Positions 7,814-14,105 of a stretch of DNA of 17,671 nucleotides are shown here, piece by piece (position 1 is the first letter of the stretch; every line of letters starts with the position of its first letter). The stretch is from an uncultured Acetatifactor sp. GTDB taxonomy: Bacteria; Bacillota; Clostridia; Lachnospirales; Lachnospiraceae. The notes beneath the pieces are model-generated. The model saw nothing but the letters and a program-made list of their open reading frames with translations, was not told the DNA's origin and did no database searches. Position numbers and translations under genes: made by a program. The stretch is from the NCBI GenBank assembly GCA_910586485.1, contig CAJUIA010000018.1:1-17671 (forward strand), written 5' to 3'.

Positions 7814-8092
7814 ATGAGAAAGAGGATCCGTTTTAACGAGGGCTGGCATTTTTCCAAGGACGGGAAGGCGTGGAGCCTGGTAACGCTTCCGCATACCTGG
7901 AACGGCCTGGACGGCCAGGACGGCAGAAACGATTATTATCGTGGCAGATGTATCTATAAAAAGAAATTTCCCGCTCCTGAAGGAAAGGTGTTTCTAAAAT
8001 TCGGGGCGGTAAATCAGACTGCGGAAATTTTCTTAAATGGAAAGCGGCTCGGTATTAATAGAGGGGGATACTCGGCGTTTACCATTGAATGT
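7814..8092 (+). pseudogene. Glycoside hydrolase family 2 remnant (N-terminal sugar-binding domain only)
   Basis: The first 92 codons match the start of beta-galactosidase or beta-glucuronidase proteins of GH2: FNEGWHFSKDG, LPHTWNGLDGQ, YYRGRCIYKKKF and IFLNGKRLGINRGGYSAFTIE are the jelly-roll strands of the N-terminal binding domain. Members usually exceed 600 residues, and the catalytic barrel is absent. Similarity stops at codon 92 (8087-8089). The open frame runs on to 8149 only by reading antisense through the end of the kinase gene on the other strand. No good ribosome site precedes the ATG; a GGGAGG lies 25 bases upstream, in front of a two-codon ATG AGT TGA. It is a gene relic cut by the join with the immunity cassette and is probably non-functional. 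Confidence 0.8.
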
Positions 8093-9451
8093 CTAATATG
8101 GAATTTTGATAATGACTTGTGCGCCCTTTGTCTTATCAGAATTTTTTAATATGAGCTGTCCGTTGTGCTGCTTGATAATGCTGCTTGTAATATATAGTCC
8201 CATACCGAAGTGCATATTAGAGGTTCGGCTTTTATTCCCCATAAAGAATTGATCCTGTGCGTGATGTAAGGCTTCCGGCGTAAAGCCGTTCCCCTCGTCT
8301 GTTATAGAGATTTGCAAAAATTTGTCTGTTTTTTGCGTCGCTACATAAACTGTCCCTTTTAGTGGAGAATAATCTACCGCATTGCCGATCACATTCATAA
8401 TTGCCCGTTCCAGCAGTAATTGATCTGCTTTGAAAGTTCCTAAATTTTCCCCTGTTTCCATGTGTAAACAAATTTCTTTTGTAAGGCATAATGAATTTGC
8501 CTGCGCTTCAATCTGTTCCATATAATCAGCTATATCAAATTCTTCCAAACCCAGCTGATACCCGGCTACTGTCCGGGATATATCAATCAGCGTCCTAATA
8601 TAAACGCCCATTTGCCCGGAGCTTTCTGTAATATACCCCGCATATAACCGCTGTTCGTCGTCAAGCTCTGTTTCGCTTATCAAGTCGATATTTCCTTGAA
8701 TGACAGTTAAAGGCGTTTTCAAATCGTGGGCAAGTGCCGCTATCTGCTCCTTTTGTAATTGTTCCGCACTCCATTGTTTCTCTAAAGATGATTTCAAGTT
8801 ATTTTTCATATCAGAGAAAGAACATAACACATCTTCAAATTCTTTGATTTTTGAGTGTCCCACCTCAAAATCAAGATTTTGTTCTGCCACTTTTTCTGTT
8901 GCTTCAAAAAGCGGAGAGAGCTGCGTCCGCATATTTTTTGCAAACTGCGCTGTTAATATCACGCAGACTGCGATACAGTTTATCCCCATGAGGATATACA
9001 GCAGAATTTCCGGTGAGGGAAAATGATGATAGAACCATTCGTTTATAAACTGTGAGCCAATGTAATATTGAAGCACCACATATTCATTTTCACGGGTAAC
9101 AAACAGATACTGCTTATTGAGGTTTTCGTTTATCTTTCCAGATAGGGCATACTCCATAGCCCTGTCTAAGTCGCCGCCTTCTAAAGACGTTTCCCTTATT
9201 TGATAATTCTTATCCAGTATCAGGTACCTGCACCCCAGAGGAAGCTGTACATCTGTTAAATCCGGCGTTGCGGCAATAATAGGAACAAGATTTTTTGCGC
9301 TGCGTTCTGAAGAATCCGCATAAGTGATAAAGCCCGTACTGGTTCCGACAAGAATAAGGCTGAATGGAACAGCTGCTGAAACGATCAGCCCAATCAGCAG
9401 CATACATAAAAATTTCCAAAAAGACGCTTTCAGTGACATAGTTTTTTTCAT
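8093..9451 (-). CDS. Sensor histidine kinase of the lantibiotic (NisK/SpaK/CprK-like) type
   Basis: A kinase of 452 residues from the ATG at 9451, chosen because it overlaps the regulator's TGA (ATGA). In-frame ATGs also exist at 9457 and 9475. Membrane helices lie at about 13-38 and 148-170, bounding an extracellular loop of about 110 residues. A HAMP-like linker follows, then the H-box ALAHDLKTPLTVIQGN with phospho-acceptor His242, the N-box (MNVIGNAVDYS, about 352-362), the G1 box DEGNG (385-389) and the G2 box GMGLY (416-420). The gene is the last of a five-gene minus-strand block with an ABC immunity transporter, so it most likely senses antimicrobial peptides. Its stop codon lies right at the junction with the GH2 remnant, and no terminator is seen after it. 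Confidence 0.92.
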   Translation of the reverse strand: MKKTMSLKASFWKFLCMLLIGLIVSAAVPFSLILVGTSTGFITYADSSERSAKNLVPIIAATPDLTDVQLPLGCRYLILDKNYQIRETSLEGGDLDRAMEYALSGKINENLNKQYLFVTRENEYVVLQYYIGSQFINEWFYHHFPSPEILLYILMGINCIAVCVILTAQFAKNMRTQLSPLFEATEKVAEQNLDFEVGHSKIKEFEDVLCSFSDMKNNLKSSLEKQWSAEQLQKEQIAALAHDLKTPLTVIQGNIDLISETELDDEQRLYAGYITESSGQMGVYIRTLIDISRTVAGYQLGLEEFDIADYMEQIEAQANSLCLTKEICLHMETGENLGTFKADQLLLERAIMNVIGNAVDYSPLKGTVYVATQKTDKFLQISITDEGNGFTPEALHHAQDQFFMGNKSRTSNMHFGMGLYITSSIIKQHNGQLILKNSDKTKGAQVIIKIPY

Positions 9452-10107
9452 TCCCATTTGTACCCTATCCCCCAAACTGTGGCTATCGGCTGAATATCCA
9501 ATTTGCTTAATTTCGCCCGGATATTTTTGATATGCGTGGAAATAGTAGAATTATCGCTGTCGCCCTCCAAGCTGAAAACTGCTTCATAAATCTGTTCTTT
9601 TGAAAATACCTGCCCTTTATTTCTTGCAAGGTATTCACAAATCAGATATTCGCTTTTGGTTAGGGGAACGGGGGTATTATCTACCCGTAGCTCCTTTGCG
9701 GACAAATCAATTTTTATCCGTTCAAAGGTAAGGGCGGTATGCCGTTCCCTGTGTTCCCGGCGCAAGTGGGCATTTACCCTTGCCCGCAGCTCCGCAATGC
9801 GGAATGGTTTTGTCAGATAGTCGTCTGCTCCCAGGCCAAGCCCGAATGTAATATCATTTTCCATTGTCTTAGCTGTCAAAAAGAGAATAGGGCAGTCCAC
9901 CAATGAACGGATTTTATTGCAATAAGAAAATCCGTCCATATCCGGCATCATAATATCCAGTATAATCAAATCGTATCTGTTCAGCTTATCAAGCGGAACC
10001 TGTGCGGCAGACGTATAGGCAGTAATGAAATGTCCGTCTTTTTGCAGCCCATTTTTCACAAGCTCTAAAATAGATTGTTCATCGTCAACCATAAGGATTG
10101 CTGCCAT
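9448..10107 (-). CDS. OmpR-family response regulator of the lantibiotic (NisR/SpaR-like) type
   Basis: A 219-residue regulator. The receiver domain (1-115) carries VDDE, phospho-acceptor Asp51 in IILDIMMPDMDG, Thr78 and Lys100 (YLTKPF). The C-terminal winged helix (about 125-219) ends TVWGIGYKWE. An AGGAGG site lies 8 bases before the ATG, and its stop overlaps the kinase start. It is separated from the transporter genes by a 112-base gap holding its own promoter. It probably activates the transporter operon through the TCT-N8-TCT box at 12444-12457. This is inferred from the known behaviour of NisR-type regulators and from gene order, and has not been shown here. Confidence 0.93.
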   Translation of the reverse strand: MAAILMVDDEQSILELVKNGLQKDGHFITAYTSAAQVPLDKLNRYDLIILDIMMPDMDGFSYCNKIRSLVDCPILFLTAKTMENDITFGLGLGADDYLTKPFRIAELRARVNAHLRREHRERHTALTFERIKIDLSAKELRVDNTPVPLTKSEYLICEYLARNKGQVFSKEQIYEAVFSLEGDSDNSTISTHIKNIRAKLSKLDIQPIATVWGIGYKWE

Positions 10108-10130
10108 AGTGTCGCCTCCTTCGTTGCTCT

Positions 10131-10155
10131 TTTCGTATTATAGCATAATACGAAA
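10131..10155 (-). promoter_or_regulatory. Extended -10 promoter of the regulator-kinase genes, within a palindrome
   Basis: On the minus strand, TGCTATAAT (-10 hexamer at 10142-10137) is an extended -10 about 30 bases before the regulator ATG; no good -35 is seen. It lies inside a perfect inverted repeat with 11-base arms TTTCGTATTAT (10131-10141) and its complement (10145-10155), separated by AGC. A dyad covering the -10 suggests an operator for a repressor or autoregulation; which protein binds is unknown. Confidence 0.6.
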
Positions 10156-10219
10156 GGGCATAAAAGCAGTCATTTCTGCTCCGCAATATAGTAGCAAGAC
10201 GATAACCATTTTTCTGTTT

Positions 10220-10951
10220 TTATTCATAATTTTTCCGTCCTTCCCAATGAGAAAACCATAATAAGGTCAGCAACAAGCCGCCTGTTGTTAATGCTGCAAT
10301 CCATATTTTTTCCGTTCCATAGTTGAAAATTTGTCGGCTCAAAATATCCTGTACCCAATTCATAGACCATGAAAAGGGAATATACCTCGCTATGCCTTTT
10401 AGTTCGATATTGCTATATAAGATACATTGCAGACTTTCAAACACGCCCCAAAACAGGGATAACCCTAATCCAAATTTGAAGCTAAGGAACAGGTGCAGGA
10501 TGTATATTATCAAATTACAAAAGGCCATCCCAGTGGCGGCTCCAATCAGCATTCCGAGCTGCACTGTATCAGCCATTCCCAAAAGATGTAAGCCAATCAC
10601 AAACAGCAGGAACAAAAAAGACAATGCCAATACCCCCGAACCATAAAGATAAGTTAATTTTGCAAGCATATTTTTGTGTCGATTCGGTACAGCAAGCAGC
10701 GTTTGGAAGTGTGAAGCCTTTTCTTCCAGCGCAACATTCAGGCCGACAATAACGCTTATCAACAATGGAAAAAACGTTGCCGTAATCTCCAATATCATTT
10801 TGAGCTTTTTACTGTCTGCTGTGCTGCCATACTGGGAATAGTAAGCAAGAAATAAAAATGCCCCGATAACAGGTACACAAAAATGAATAGCCCAAAACGG
10901 TGTATGCTTTGTTTTTACCTGTTCAGAACGAACTGCATAAATAAAACCCAT
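10220..10951 (-). CDS. Lantibiotic immunity ABC transporter permease, G type (MutG/SpaG-like)
   Basis: A 243-residue integral membrane protein with about six hydrophobic helices (roughly 19-37, 54-73, 102-124, 131-156, 160-180 and 216-235), the size and layout of the second permease of FEG-type transporters. The charged stretch EEKASHFQTLLAVPNRHKN (76-94) between helices 2 and 3 is typical of this permease class. It starts 6 bases after the preceding permease stop, behind a GGGAGG site, and is the last gene of the ABC block. With its partners it would expel membrane-bound antimicrobial peptides back to the medium (family knowledge). Identity as the G rather than the E subunit rests on gene order and sequence feel, so it is somewhat less certain. 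Confidence 0.82.
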   Translation of the reverse strand: MGFIYAVRSEQVKTKHTPFWAIHFCVPVIGAFLFLAYYSQYGSTADSKKLKMILEITATFFPLLISVIVGLNVALEEKASHFQTLLAVPNRHKNMLAKLTYLYGSGVLALSFLFLLFVIGLHLLGMADTVQLGMLIGAATGMAFCNLIIYILHLFLSFKFGLGLSLFWGVFESLQCILYSNIELKGIARYIPFSWSMNWVQDILSRQIFNYGTEKIWIAALTTGGLLLTLLWFSHWEGRKNYE

Positions 10952-10957
10952 TTCCGT

Positions 10958-11683
10958 CTACCTCCCTTTGGAAAAATCCTTTGCGTCGGCATAGGACAAA
11001 ATAAGAAACAAGAGGATTGACAACGCAATGGAAATCATAATGGCTATAGAAAATCCACAATTCCCCGCATAAGTTCCGTTTATTTCAATTCCCATAAGCG
11101 GCTCTGCCAGTTTTGCCGCCCAACAATACGGTACAAACCACCATGCGATCGGATTTCCCAATGCAGTAGCAGTAGATAGGACAATCCCAAGTATTGTATT
11201 TAACACAATCGGCACAAACATTCCCGTTTTGCGTGCTAAGTACAGGCACAAAGGAATTTGCCAGACAGACGCAAGGATAATCCCGATACTTCCTACAACG
11301 CTGTGTAAAAGAGAATATACTGCCGTTGCCGGAGCAATGATATTACTGATAGAAATAAGCAATGCTAAAAATATCGCTGAAACAAGCAGTTTTTCGACTA
11401 AGATAATGCCCTTAGCAAATTCAAATCTTGAAAGGTTTACAGGCATAGAAAATACCGAATAGTATTTCCCGGCGTTTTCTTCTTTTCTGTGTGACAAAGA
11501 ACACAAAATTGCGATTGCTCCCGGAAGCAGGAACGCATACCACCAGTAAAGCGTCATGTACTGATACCCCATAAATCCACCCATAAGCCACGCAAAAATA
11601 GCTGTGATTAGTGGAACAATGAAAATCAGTTTGTTCGATATTGTCCTCTTGAATTTCAAATGCTCTGATTTCAGATAGTTCAT
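10958..11683 (-). CDS. Lantibiotic immunity ABC transporter permease, E type (MutE/EpiE-like)
   Basis: A 241-residue membrane protein with a short basic cytoplasmic start (MNYLKSEHLKFKRT) and about six helices (roughly 17-36, 46-64, 92-112, 129-149, 155-174 and 210-232). The opening LKSEHLKFKRT and the segment RKEENAGKYYSVFSMPVNLSR (66-86) are characteristic of the first permease in lantibiotic immunity transporters. The ATG lies 3 bases after the ATPase stop, behind GGGAGGG, so the two are tightly coupled. It forms a heteromeric transporter with the next permease and the ATPase in the known systems. No targeting signal other than the membrane helices is seen. Confidence 0.85.
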   Translation of the reverse strand: MNYLKSEHLKFKRTISNKLIFIVPLITAIFAWLMGGFMGYQYMTLYWWYAFLLPGAIAILCSLSHRKEENAGKYYSVFSMPVNLSRFEFAKGIILVEKLLVSAIFLALLISISNIIAPATAVYSLLHSVVGSIGIILASVWQIPLCLYLARKTGMFVPIVLNTILGIVLSTATALGNPIAWWFVPYCWAAKLAEPLMGIEINGTYAGNCGFSIAIMISIALSILLFLILSYADAKDFSKGR

Positions 11684-11686
11684 GCC

Positions 11687-12388
11687 TTAACCCTCCCTGT
11701 GATTGCTTTTTGCAACGTCCATAAAAAGCTGTTCCAAATTTTCGTTTGTGTTCAATTTTCCCTCATATCCAAGAACGCCACCCGCGATAATGCCGATATG
11801 GTCGGCTATCTGCTGCACTTCTGAAAGAATGTGGCTGGACAGGATAACCGTAATACCTTTAGCCGGAAAAGAACGGATAAGCTCTCTAAGTTCTTCAATC
11901 CCAATCGGGTCAAGCCCGTTGGTTGGTTCATCCAGTATGAGCAGCTTCGGGCTGTTTAGTAATGCAACTGCAATTCCAAGACGCTGTTTCATTCCAAGAG
12001 AAAACTGTCCGGCTCTTTTCCTGCCTGTTTCCGTCAGTCGGACGATTTGCAGCACTTCGTCAATCCGCTTATCTGTCAGTCCTAAAATAGTAGTCCTTAC
12101 TTTCAGATTTTCATAGGCGGTCAAATTTTCATAAAGCGGCGGCATTTCAATCAACGCTCCGATATGGTTTAAGTCGCTGCGTTTCCATGCGTGACCGTCA
12201 AATTCGATATTCCCAGAGGTCGGTTTCAAAATGCCCGTAATCATTTTGAGCGTCGTAGATTTCCCGGCACCGTTCGGTCCCAATAGTCCATAGACGGAAT
12301 TTCTTTCAATGTTCAGCGATATGTTGTTTACGGCTGTTTGCCCGCTGAAAGATTTGCAGAGGTTTGTTGTTTTCAAAATCATTTCCAT
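11687..12388 (-). CDS. Lantibiotic immunity ABC transporter ATP-binding protein (F type; NisF/SpaF/NukF-like)
   Basis: A 233-residue nucleotide-binding subunit. It has Walker A GPNGAGKS (37-44), a signature SLGMKQR (130-136) in place of LSGGQ, Walker B LLILDEP (149-155) with catalytic Glu154, the D-loop GLDP and the switch His186 (LSSHIL). Where most ABC ATPases have a Q-loop glutamine, this protein has Glu81 in GALIEMPPLYENL. This E-loop is a known mark of lantibiotic immunity transporters such as NukF. It is the first gene of the operon, and the start at 12388 is set by the AAAGGA site 11 bases upstream. Transcription probably starts near 12417 from a regulator-dependent promoter. Related clostridial systems (CprABC) confer resistance to cationic peptides. 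Confidence 0.93.
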   Translation of the reverse strand: MEMILKTTNLCKSFSGQTAVNNISLNIERNSVYGLLGPNGAGKSTTLKMITGILKPTSGNIEFDGHAWKRSDLNHIGALIEMPPLYENLTAYENLKVRTTILGLTDKRIDEVLQIVRLTETGRKRAGQFSLGMKQRLGIAVALLNSPKLLILDEPTNGLDPIGIEELRELIRSFPAKGITVILSSHILSEVQQIADHIGIIAGGVLGYEGKLNTNENLEQLFMDVAKSNHREG

Positions 12389-12423
12389 AGTCTGTACTGT
12401 CCTTTCTTTTGATTATGGGAAAA

Positions 12424-12457
12424 GAATAGCTGATGTTTTTGAAGATTTCATAAAGAT
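12424..12457 (-). promoter_or_regulatory. Regulator-dependent promoter of the immunity transporter, with TCT-N8-TCT box
   Basis: On the minus strand, TCT (12457-12455), 8 bases, TCT (12446-12444), 14 bases and TATTCT (12429-12424) reproduce the layout of NisR-regulated promoters, in which a TCT-N8-TCT repeat replaces the -35 element. The repeats are part of an 11-base direct repeat AAATCTT. No -35 hexamer is seen. Placement of the -10 is prediction. Confidence 0.6.
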
Positions 12458-12516
12458 TTTTCTTTATTTTCCCTGCGGAGAATGTGGACAACTTCCGGTA
12501 AAAAAGCGGCAAAAGA

Positions 12517-12545
12517 TTGACAGTGGCGAAAAAAATATATATCAT
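12517..12545 (+). promoter_or_regulatory. Sigma-A promoter of the hisS operon
   Basis: A perfect TTGACA (12517-12522), a 17-base spacer and TATCAT (12540-12545) face hisS. Transcription would start near 12552, giving a leader of about 255 nt. It diverges from the immunity transporter promoter, with about 60 bases between the two. Confidence 0.75.
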
Positions 12546-12704
12546 AGGAAAAGAGTTGAAAAAGAAAAACGGGGCGGGACGGAAAGTCCGGAGCTTTCGG
12601 AAGGAAGTGTGAAGGAAATCACTAAGCTCGAAAAGACCTCGCTAAGTGATTTCAAGCTTCACACTGAAGAATGTCAGGGGCAGGCATTCTTCCTGGAACA
12701 TTAG

Positions 12705-12736
12705 TATGTGCGCCAAAGCGCACAGAGAGGTATAAG
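12705..12736 (+). repeat. Hairpin direct repeat, copy 1
   Basis: The 32-base unit reads TATGTGCGC, CAAA loop, GCGCACA, then GAGAGGTATAAG. It is identical at 30 of 32 positions to a second copy 62 bases downstream. It contains a 7-bp stem with a 4-base loop, a Shine-Dalgarno-like AGAGAGG, and a nine-codon frame MCAKAHREV ending TAA. Confidence 0.8.
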
Positions 12737-12766
12737 TTTGGAAATAAATTTCCAAATATTGATTAA

Positions 12767-12798
12767 TATGTGCGCTAAAGCGCACAGAGAGGTATAGG
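12767..12798 (+). repeat. Hairpin direct repeat, copy 2 (carries the hisS ribosome site)
   Basis: Second copy of the 32-base unit. It differs from copy 1 only in a loop base (C to T) and one base in the tail (A to G). Both changes keep the stem intact, and both keep the embedded MCAKAHREV frame (synonymous GCC/GCT, TAA/TAG stop). Its AGAGAGG lies 15 bases before the hisS ATG, farther than usual. Confidence 0.8.
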
Positions 12799-12807
12799 TA
12801 TGATAAT

Positions 12808-14073
12808 ATGGCACTTAGTAAAAAGCCTGTGAGAGGCATGAAGGATATTCTGCCGGAGGAAATGCAGATCCGAGATTATGTGATCGGGATCATTAAGGAG
12901 ACCTACGGCAGATTTGGATTTACATCCATTGAAACTCCCTGTGTGGAGAATATTGCCAACCTGACCAATAAGCAGGGGGGCGATAACGAAAAGCTGATTT
13001 TTAAGATCTTAAAGCGGGGAGAGAAGCTGAATGTGGCGGAGGCCGTATCGGAGGAAAGTATTGTGGACAGCGGCCTGCGGTATGATCTTACCGTGCCTCT
13101 GGTGCGGTATTATTCCAATAATTCTGCAAACCTGCCCTCACCCTTTAAAGCACTGCAGATCGGGAATGTGTGGCGTGCGGACAATCCTCAAAGAGGGCGT
13201 TACCGGCAGTTTATGCAGTGCGATATAGATATATTCGGAGAGCCCTCCAACCTGGCGGAGATCGAGCTGATCCTGGCCACCACCACTACCCTTGGCAGGC
13301 TGGGCTTTGAGGATTTTGAAATCCGTATTAACGACCGGCGGATTTTAAAGGCCATGGCGGCTTACAGCGGGTTTTCCGAGGAAGCTTATGACAGTGTCTT
13401 TATCACGCTGGATAAGATGGACAAGATCGGCATGGAGGGGGTGGAAGCGGAGCTTCTGGAGAAGGGCTTTGCAAGGACAAGCGTGGATAAGTATCTGACG
13501 CTGTACCGAAATCTGGAGAAGCAGGAGAATGGCGTGGCTTATCTGGCGGAAACCCTGGCAGGAGTCCTGGAGCCGGAGGCAGCAAAAGGACTTACGGAAA
13601 TCATCGACAGTGTCAGCGCCACGAAGACGGCGGCCTTTCGGATGGTATTTGACGCTACGCTGGTGCGGGGGATGTCCTACTATACGGGAACGATCTTTGA
13701 GATTTCCATGCCTCAGTTCGGCGCAGCCTGCGGCGGTGGCGGCAGATATGACCGGATGGTTGGAAAATTTACGGGAAATGACGTTCCGGCCTGCGGTTTT
13801 TCCATTGGCTTTGAGCGGATCGTGTTGTTAATGATGGAAAACGGATTTCAGATTCCCCACAGGCCGAAGAAAAAGGCTTATCTGGTGGAAAAGGGCGTGG
13901 AAGGGGAAAGGCTGTGTGAAATCATTGCCAAGGCCCAGAAAGAACGTGAGGACGGCAGCCAGGTGCTGTTAGCCCGGATGAACAAAAACAAGAAATTCCA
14001 GAAGGACCAGCTGACGGCGGAAGGGTATGAGGAACTTGAGGAATTTTATAAGGAAGGCTTGAAGGGAGTTTAA
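12808..14073 (+). CDS. hisS: Histidine--tRNA ligase
   Basis: A 421-residue class II aminoacyl-tRNA synthetase that charges tRNA-His in the cytoplasm. The N-terminal PVRGMKDILPEE is the family start. Motif 2 is VWRADNPQRGRYRQFMQCDIDIFGE (121-145), with its arginine at 123. The histidine-specific signatures are LVRGMSYYTG (285-294) and AACGGGGRYD (306-315). Motif 3 is FSIGFERI (331-338). The motif 2 region and INDRRIL with LDKMDK (174-206) resemble the eukaryote-like and Bacteroidetes-type HisRS more than the Escherichia coli form. The C-terminal anticodon-binding region (about 355-421) is short and divergent, although KNKKFQKDQL recalls its usual core. It is first in an operon with aspS, 32 bases downstream, and is preceded by a long structured leader. 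Confidence 0.97.
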   Translation: MALSKKPVRGMKDILPEEMQIRDYVIGIIKETYGRFGFTSIETPCVENIANLTNKQGGDNEKLIFKILKRGEKLNVAEAVSEESIVDSGLRYDLTVPLVRYYSNNSANLPSPFKALQIGNVWRADNPQRGRYRQFMQCDIDIFGEPSNLAEIELILATTTTLGRLGFEDFEIRINDRRILKAMAAYSGFSEEAYDSVFITLDKMDKIGMEGVEAELLEKGFARTSVDKYLTLYRNLEKQENGVAYLAETLAGVLEPEAAKGLTEIIDSVSATKTAAFRMVFDATLVRGMSYYTGTIFEISMPQFGAACGGGGRYDRMVGKFTGNDVPACGFSIGFERIVLLMMENGFQIPHRPKKKAYLVEKGVEGERLCEIIAKAQKEREDGSQVLLARMNKNKKFQKDQLTAEGYEELEEFYKEGLKGV

Positions 14074-14105
14074 TTCATTCAGAAAAAGTTAAGGAGGCTT
14101 ACAAA

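Larger units (their letters stand above)
12552..12807 (+). promoter_or_regulatory. Structured hisS leader RNA with serial stem-loops (not a T-box)
   Basis: This stretch without a gene holds at least five hairpins in a row: a long one at 12606-12665 (21 base pairs, one A-A mismatch, a 3-base bulge, 13-base loop); an abutting 8-bp hairpin at 12666-12692; TGTGCGC stem-loops at 12707-12724 and 12769-12786; and a 9-bp palindrome TTTGGAAAT with its complement at 12737-12756. None is followed by a T-run, and the conserved T-box antiterminator sequence is absent, so it does not fit transcription attenuation of the T-box kind. The hisS ribosome site AGAGAGG directly follows the last stem. A role in translation control or RNA stability is inference. 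Confidence 0.5.

Noticed and set aside
8086..8093. GAATGTC at the cassette edge (8087-8093) and in the hisS leader (12669-12675) as a target-site duplication
   Set aside because: A 7-base match is easily due to chance, and the second copy lies inside a leader hairpin beyond the likely right boundary.
8090..8149. The last 19 codons of the GH2-like open frame as part of the protein
   Set aside because: They are read antisense to the end of the kinase gene and lose GH2 similarity, so they are run-through after the break.
12309..12704. A 131-codon plus-strand frame between the immunity ATPase and hisS
   Set aside because: It runs antisense through the ATPase start and across promoters and hairpins, and shows no protein-family features.
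12552..12807. T-box riboswitch for hisS
   Set aside because: The leader length fits, but the conserved T-box antiterminator sequence is absent and no hairpin is followed by a T-run.
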